Positions 59,853-64,000 of a DNA stretch of 64,000 nt are shown here, piece by piece. Made by a program: the position numbers and the translations under genes. Numbering within the stretch: the first letter of the stretch is position 1; each line of letters opens with the position of its first letter. Under the pieces are notes generated by a model that did no database searches, was not told the DNA's origin, and saw nothing but the letters and a program-made list of their open reading frames with translations. Source of the stretch: Paenibacillus sp. FSL H8-0079. Its GTDB lineage: Bacteria; Bacillota; Bacilli; Paenibacillales; Paenibacillaceae. The stretch lies in contig NZ_CP150300.1 of assembly GCF_037991315.1 (NCBI RefSeq), positions 6,448,001-6,512,000 of the forward strand, read 5' to 3'.

Positions 59853-60749
59853 TTATACGTTTTCCGGTACGATAACCTCAATATGCCTTGGCAGGACAGT
59901 GATGTGAATCGGCAGAGCAGGGCCTTCCTCACCATCTACATTGGTGCGAATGGCTTCGGCTGAGCGTACATGGACTTCTTTTGTCGTAAAATAATCCACA
60001 TCCTTATGGTCCTTCAGACTGCCAAACAACAGGGAAGTGCCCAGGGTCAAGCTGTTGAACACACTGATGTTACGAACAACAAAACAATGAATCAGACCAT
60101 CGTCCACCGCAGCATCCGGGGACAACTTCTTGAATCCTCCGACCGAATTGGTCAGTGCCGCCAGAAAAAGAGGAGATTCCCCTTCCCAAATCTGGCCGTC
60201 ATGTTCAATGGTCAATTGATTGGCTGGTGTATTCACCAGGTCTTTCAAGCCTTCTTTGAGATATGCGAATGAACCTAGCTTCGACTTCTCTTCTGAGGAT
60301 ACAGAGAACAGAGCTTCCGCCAAAGACCCTGCAGCCACCACGTTGGCAAACAGGCGATCATTGATTTTCCCCAGGTCCACAATATGGGTCTGATCCGAAC
60401 GTAACTGCCTAATGGCCTCCTCCGGGTCAAGCGAGATATTCAGCGCACGTGCAAAATCATTCACCGTACCCAGCGGTACGACGCCCAGTCGGGGACGATG
60501 GTCCTGATCCATCATGCCGTTAATCGTCTCATGCAGCGTGCCATCGCCTCCGATGGAAATAACCAGATCACAGCCGTCCTTGCAGGCATTCACGCAGTAG
60601 TTGGTCGCATCACCTTCTCCGGCTGTCTCGTTAACAACCACCTCATACTGCTGTGACTCCAAAATTTCTCTGACTTGGGACACATACTGCTCGGCCTCTT
60701 CCTTACCTGACGATGGATTACTAATGATCATGGCTTGGCGCATACTCAC
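59853..60749 (-). CDS. YegS/DgkB-type lipid kinase
   Basis: 298 residues, GTG 60749 (GGAGGGG 5-6 bases upstream) or ATG 60743. Diacylglycerol kinase catalytic domain: ISNPSSGKEEAEQYVSQVREIL, CDLVISIGGDGTLHETINGMM (GGDGT motif), LGVVPLGTVNDFARAL. C-terminal beta domain with VDGEEGPALPIHITVLPRHI. Phosphorylates diacylglycerol or a similar lipid at the membrane; DgkB is the essential form in Bacillus and is elsewhere in a conserved context, so this may be a paralogue (YtlR/BmrU-like). Confidence 0.88.
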   Translation of the reverse strand: MSMRQAMIISNPSSGKEEAEQYVSQVREILESQQYEVVVNETAGEGDATNYCVNACKDGCDLVISIGGDGTLHETINGMMDQDHRPRLGVVPLGTVNDFARALNISLDPEEAIRQLRSDQTHIVDLGKINDRLFANVVAAGSLAEALFSVSSEEKSKLGSFAYLKEGLKDLVNTPANQLTIEHDGQIWEGESPLFLAALTNSVGGFKKLSPDAAVDDGLIHCFVVRNISVFNSLTLGTSLLFGSLKDHKDVDYFTTKEVHVRSAEAIRTNVDGEEGPALPIHITVLPRHIEVIVPENV

Positions 60750-60996
60750 ATCTTCCCCTCCAAATTGGCATCTTTACTTCATCTATACCCGTTTCAAGGG
60801 TGGGTTGAATAGGTTCTGCGGAAGATGTGCAATTTTTTTTGATAAAGATGTCTCTGAAGAGTGCAGAGCAGGGTTTGTTTCATATAGAATAGAAGTAGAA
60901 GAAATACCTATTCCGAAATCTCTTGTTCCTTTTTCCCGCTGACGGGTTAATAACTATAGATGTGCTTTTAGCCGAACCTGCATATGTTAAACTGTT

Positions 60997-61049
60997 CAAT
61001 TTACACTGAACACTCCGTGGGCAGTACAACCTTCGTTATCGTGTAAATA
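60997..61049. repeat. Internally deleted copy of the MITE-like element
   Basis: TTTACACT, CACTCC, CAGTACAACCTTC and GTGTAAA occur in the same order as in the left arm and right end of copies 1 and 2, with the middle missing; GTTCAAT precedes it. It lies 68 bp upstream of the LRR gene. Confidence 0.5.
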
Positions 61050-61116
61050 CTATACTTATCTAACTCAATCTGTTCGGATTATTTTATAATTCTAAAAATC
61101 GGAGGGAATGCATGCA

Positions 61117-62634
61117 ATGAAAAGAATGACTCTACTATTTCTAGTATTCATCCTGAGTCTCGGGGCATCGGGGCAAGCCATGGCTTACACGACTACAGAC
61201 TTGGGTGAGGGAATCATTGAAGATCCCGCTTTGGAGGACGGACTGAAGCTAATCCTGAACAAACCTCTGGATGTTCCATTGACTTCATCGGATCTGGAGC
61301 AGCTTGAAGTGGTAGATCTGAGCAATGCAGGTATTCAAAGCCTGTCCGGTCTGGAATATGCAACCAACCTGACTCACCTCCGATTATATGGAAATGAGAT
61401 TGAGGATCTCACACCACTGGAGCACCTAACCCAGCTTCGCGAGATCGATGTTCGCAACAACTATATTACATCCATACACGCACTTGCTGAATTGAAAGAC
61501 TTGGGACGGCTGTATATCAGCAATAACTCCATATCTTCCATAGAAGTTGTACGTGGGTTCACCCGATTACATACGTTCCACGCCAGTGGCAACCAGATTG
61601 CCAGTCTTGCGGCCCTCACGGATACGGATGCACTGAAGTGGCTTGAGATCTCAAACAATACGATTAGCGATCTGACACCGCTCATGGGTAAAACGCGGCT
61701 CCAACAACTCAATGTAGCGAATAACCAGATTCAGACGCTGGACGTACTGGCTGAATTGCCAAATACACTGCGGAATCTGAATGTGGCAGGTAATCAAATC
61801 ACGGATCTGACACCGCTGGAGCACATGACACGGCTGCGGATACTTGATATCTCTGGTAACCAAGTACAGCACCTCAAAGGGCTTGAGGGACTGATTGGGC
61901 TAACAGAGCTGAATGCAGAATCTAATCAGATCTACGATCTGGAACCTTTACGTGAGCATTCCAGCCTGGACGTGTTGAAATTATCCAACAACCGGGTGTG
62001 GGATCTGACACCGATTGCAGGTTTTACGTTTACCCGTGATCAGTCAGCGACGAATGCCATACAGGATATCTCGGCTTCCACCTCGTTATCATCCGGTATT
62101 CAGACGTCTGTCTCAGAGGTTGAACCTGCGGGACTCACGGTGCAGAACAACTATCTGGATGTCGCGGGCGGCAGTCATACCATGCAGCTTCTGAACCGGA
62201 TGAATGTGCGGGAGCAGAAACGAACGCCTCAGGGCAGCTTCCAGCGTCTGATTGAAGGGTCCACCACCGCCTATGTAGGTGATCGTGCTTACGCACTGGA
62301 TGCTGCACCTTTTATCGATGAAGGCCGGACCTATGTGCCTCTGCGTTTTGTCTCGGAGCAGTTAAACGCCAATGTGAACTGGAACAGCGGTACACGCGAA
62401 GCCGTGATCACACAGAATGACAAGACCATCCGCTGGAGCGTGGGCAATAAACAAGTTGTCGTGAATGATGCGCTTGCGATCCATGATGCTCCTCTCTTGA
62501 TGAAAAATGGCAAAGCATTTGTACCGGTTCGCTTTATTTCGGAGCAGTTCAATACGACGGTTGCCTATATCGGAAGCAGCAAAACGATTCTGGTTTTTGA
62601 AAATAAACAGCTTGGTGAAAGTGTGCAACCTTAA
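61117..62634 (+). CDS. Secreted leucine-rich-repeat protein with stalk domain
   Basis: 505 residues from ATG 61117 (GGAGGGAATGCATGCA; ATG 61108 is too close to the site). Signal peptide MKRMTLLFLVFILSLGASGQAMA. About ten internalin-type LRRs of 22 residues (LTHLRLYGNEIEDLTPLEHL pattern) between about residues 60 and 310. Then a linker and a copper-amine-oxidase-type stalk domain (TYVPLRFVSEQLNANVNW ... KAFVPVRFISEQFNTTV). No sorting signal. A secreted protein-binding or wall-associated role is probable; internalin-like adhesion is not implied. Confidence 0.88.
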   Translation: MKRMTLLFLVFILSLGASGQAMAYTTTDLGEGIIEDPALEDGLKLILNKPLDVPLTSSDLEQLEVVDLSNAGIQSLSGLEYATNLTHLRLYGNEIEDLTPLEHLTQLREIDVRNNYITSIHALAELKDLGRLYISNNSISSIEVVRGFTRLHTFHASGNQIASLAALTDTDALKWLEISNNTISDLTPLMGKTRLQQLNVANNQIQTLDVLAELPNTLRNLNVAGNQITDLTPLEHMTRLRILDISGNQVQHLKGLEGLIGLTELNAESNQIYDLEPLREHSSLDVLKLSNNRVWDLTPIAGFTFTRDQSATNAIQDISASTSLSSGIQTSVSEVEPAGLTVQNNYLDVAGGSHTMQLLNRMNVREQKRTPQGSFQRLIEGSTTAYVGDRAYALDAAPFIDEGRTYVPLRFVSEQLNANVNWNSGTREAVITQNDKTIRWSVGNKQVVVNDALAIHDAPLLMKNGKAFVPVRFISEQFNTTVAYIGSSKTILVFENKQLGESVQP

Positions 62635-62937
62635 AGGTGACTCACGTTCATTTCCAGCCATAAGAGAACCACAGCGAAGGTCCCCGTCTGAACAATCAGC
62701 GGGGATTTTTGGTTGTGCTACGACAGTTGTGCTATGACATTGGATAATGGTATATGGGTAGCGTCAATCACAAGTGAATACTGCAGATGATCTGTCTGTA
62801 CGGATATGAACGTATGATACTCCATCTTGGATTAGGGTAAATTTCACACGGTTTAGCACATCTTCTTTTGCAGTGGGAGTTGTTATACTGAACGTAATAT
62901 ATATGACAACTGAGGTTCAATCGAGGAGGAAATTCAC
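62635..62937. other. 303-bp gap before the GH30 gene
   Basis: It contains the terminator at 62680-62711 and, beyond it, about 225 bp in which I find no reading frame or clear promoter pair (TATACT at 62886 lacks a good -35). Confidence 0.5.
62680..62712 (+). terminator. Terminator of the LRR-stalk gene
   Basis: TCCCCG...CGGGGA with a 14-base loop that has CTG/CAG inner pairing, followed by T5. It lies 47 bp after the stop. Confidence 0.78.
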
Positions 62938-64000
62938 ATGACATTCACGTTCAGTGGTTATTCCACAACCCAAGACAACTCGTGGAGAGAGCTATCTTTT
63001 GTACCGACAAATGAAAACGCTAACTTAAAACTGACAGGTGAGCAGCACCAGCTTGTGGAAGGGTTTGGTGGCTGTTTCAACGAGCTTGGTTATATGGCTC
63101 TAACCCACTTAAACGAGGAGCAGCGCCATGAGGTATTTCATTCCCTCTTCCATCCGGAAGGTGAGCATAAGTTTAACATCTGTCGCCTGCCGATCGGCGC
63201 AAGTGATTATGCGGAGCAATGGTATAGCCACAACGAGGTGGACGGCGACGTGGCCATGGAACACTTTTCGATCGAACGTGATTTCAAATATCTGATTCCT
63301 TACATCAAGGAAGCTCTAAGTTATAACCCGAACCTGCAATTCTTCGCCTCCCCATGGAGTCCGCCAACGTGGATGAAGTCACCTAAAGCCTATAACTATG
63401 GTACGCTTCGTTGGGAGAAAGATATTCTGGAGGCCTACGCCTTGTATTTCGTAAAATTCGTACAGGCTTACCGTGAAGCAGGCATTACCATCCATCAGGT
63501 GCATGTGCAGAACGAAGTAATTGCAGATCAGAAATTCCCTTCTTGCATGTGGACAGGTGAGCAACTCCGTGAGTTCATCGCCGATTATCTGGGCCCGGCT
63601 TTTGACAAACACGGTCTGGATACGGAAATCTGGCTGGGAACGATCAACGCTCCTGATCCATGGGAAGAATTGATCAAGAAAAAAACAAATGACTTCGACG
63701 AGTACGCCGGGCTTGTCCTGAGTGACCCGAAGGCCTATTCCTATATCAAAGGTGTGGGATATCAATGGGCAGGCAAAAATGCGATTCAACGTACCTCGGC
63801 GAGTTATCCGGAGTTACGTTATATGCAGACCGAGAACGAATGCGGTGATGGCAACAACTCATGGAACTACGCCAAATATGTATATAACCTCTACCAGCAT
63901 TACTTCAGCAACGGAGTGAACGCATACATCTACTGGAACATGGTTCTGGAACCGAAAGGCCGCAGCACATGGGGCTGGGAGCAGAACTCCATGATTACGA
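62938..64000 (+). CDS. Glycoside hydrolase family 30 (glucosylceramidase-like), cut by window edge
   Basis: 354 codons visible from ATG 62938 (GAGGAGGAAATTCAC); the frame is open at the right edge. GH30 TIM barrel: GFGGCFNELGYMAL, RLPIGASDYA, FFASPWSPPTWMK, acid/base Glu 193 in HVQNEV, nucleophile Glu 299 in MQTENECGDG, and YIYWNMVLEPKG. No signal peptide, so a cytoplasmic enzyme. GH30 members cleave beta-glucosides or beta-1,6-glucan-type oligosaccharides; the C-terminal beta domain must lie beyond the window. Confidence 0.92.
   Translation, partial: MTFTFSGYSTTQDNSWRELSFVPTNENANLKLTGEQHQLVEGFGGCFNELGYMALTHLNEEQRHEVFHSLFHPEGEHKFNICRLPIGASDYAEQWYSHNEVDGDVAMEHFSIERDFKYLIPYIKEALSYNPNLQFFASPWSPPTWMKSPKAYNYGTLRWEKDILEAYALYFVKFVQAYREAGITIHQVHVQNEVIADQKFPSCMWTGEQLREFIADYLGPAFDKHGLDTEIWLGTINAPDPWEELIKKKTNDFDEYAGLVLSDPKAYSYIKGVGYQWAGKNAIQRTSASYPELRYMQTENECGDGNNSWNYAKYVYNLYQHYFSNGVNAYIYWNMVLEPKGRSTWGWEQNSMIT

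Noticed and set aside
62886..62925. Promoter of the GH30 gene at TATACT
   Set aside because: No acceptable -35 at 15-19 bp; left unannotated.
1..64000. Transposases, integrases, rRNA and tRNA genes
   Set aside because: Looked for on both strands by motif and none was recognised; the MITE-like elements are non-autonomous.

Overview
The window looks like chromosomal DNA of a Paenibacillus-type bacterium (Firmicutes, Bacillales). The evidence is strong AGGAGG-type ribosome binding sites with many TTG and GTG starts, Rho-independent terminators between most units, SLH-domain surface proteins, copper-amine-oxidase-type stalk domains, a Spo0E-like phosphatase, a GbsR regulator and a bacillibactin-type siderophore locus. 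No rRNA, tRNA, CRISPR array or phage structural gene was found. 63 genes are called, including two small ones found by reading (16100-16228 and 57028-57168) and one candidate non-coding RNA. The first and last genes are cut by the window edges.

Layout. 1-8.1 kb: catechol siderophore block on the minus strand. A Fur-type promoter drives besA-dhbA-dhbC-dhbE-dhbB, and dhbB runs off the left edge. Beside it lie a ferric-siderophore binding lipoprotein and a Btr-like AraC regulator, each with its own Fur-like box. 8.4-9.7 kb: Bax-inhibitor-like membrane protein and a GIY-YIG protein. 9.9-13.2 kb: candidate structured RNA, then ddlR-ddl-GNAT. 13.4-26.9 kb: mostly single genes (SDRs, stalk-domain lipoprotein, DUF1877, DUF4385, TerD/VWA protein, TetR with divergent SDR, luciferase-like oxidoreductase, retropepsin-like pair, methyltransferase, YjdM/PhnA, VanZ-RDD, carboxylesterase). 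27-28 kb: an AT-rich pair, a 61-residue membrane peptide and a CPBP protease. 28.4-34.9 kb: UgpB-like ABC uptake operon with phosphoesterase, HAD phosphatase and SMR transporter, plus a divergent GbsR regulator. 35-42.2 kb: two tandem paralogous SLH surface proteins. 42.4-48.8 kb: SDR/HxlR pair, CdaR-glycerate kinase-GntP group, Lrp and VOC genes. 48.9-56.9 kb: permuted-papain-like protein, CdsA-like enzyme, lipoprotein, LysM protein, Ada, PEP mutase-like enzyme, YtrA-like ABC operon, Spo0E-like protein. 57-58.6 kb: RRNPP receptor with an overlapping pro-peptide gene (AloR/AloP-like). 58.8-64 kb: aldo/keto reductase, lipid kinase, LRR-stalk protein, GH30 glucosidase (cut).

The signals that ordinary gene calls do not explain are these. 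(1) Three surface-protein genes share an identical promoter architecture, TGTTYA-N5-YGTTYA-N11-TAnnAT, which points to one OmpR-family activator. (2) A receptor/pheromone pair is encoded by overlapping genes. (3) A roughly 410-nt intergenic unit has a good promoter, a strong terminator and ten TAGA repeats. (4) A family of TA-flanked inverted-repeat elements has two full copies, each inside an operon, and probable remnants. (5) A lipoprotein gene appears to start at ATT. (6) The two SLH proteins seem to share a repeated helical module, one copy in one and about three in the other. All functional statements are inferred from sequence motifs read by eye; no database search was run.
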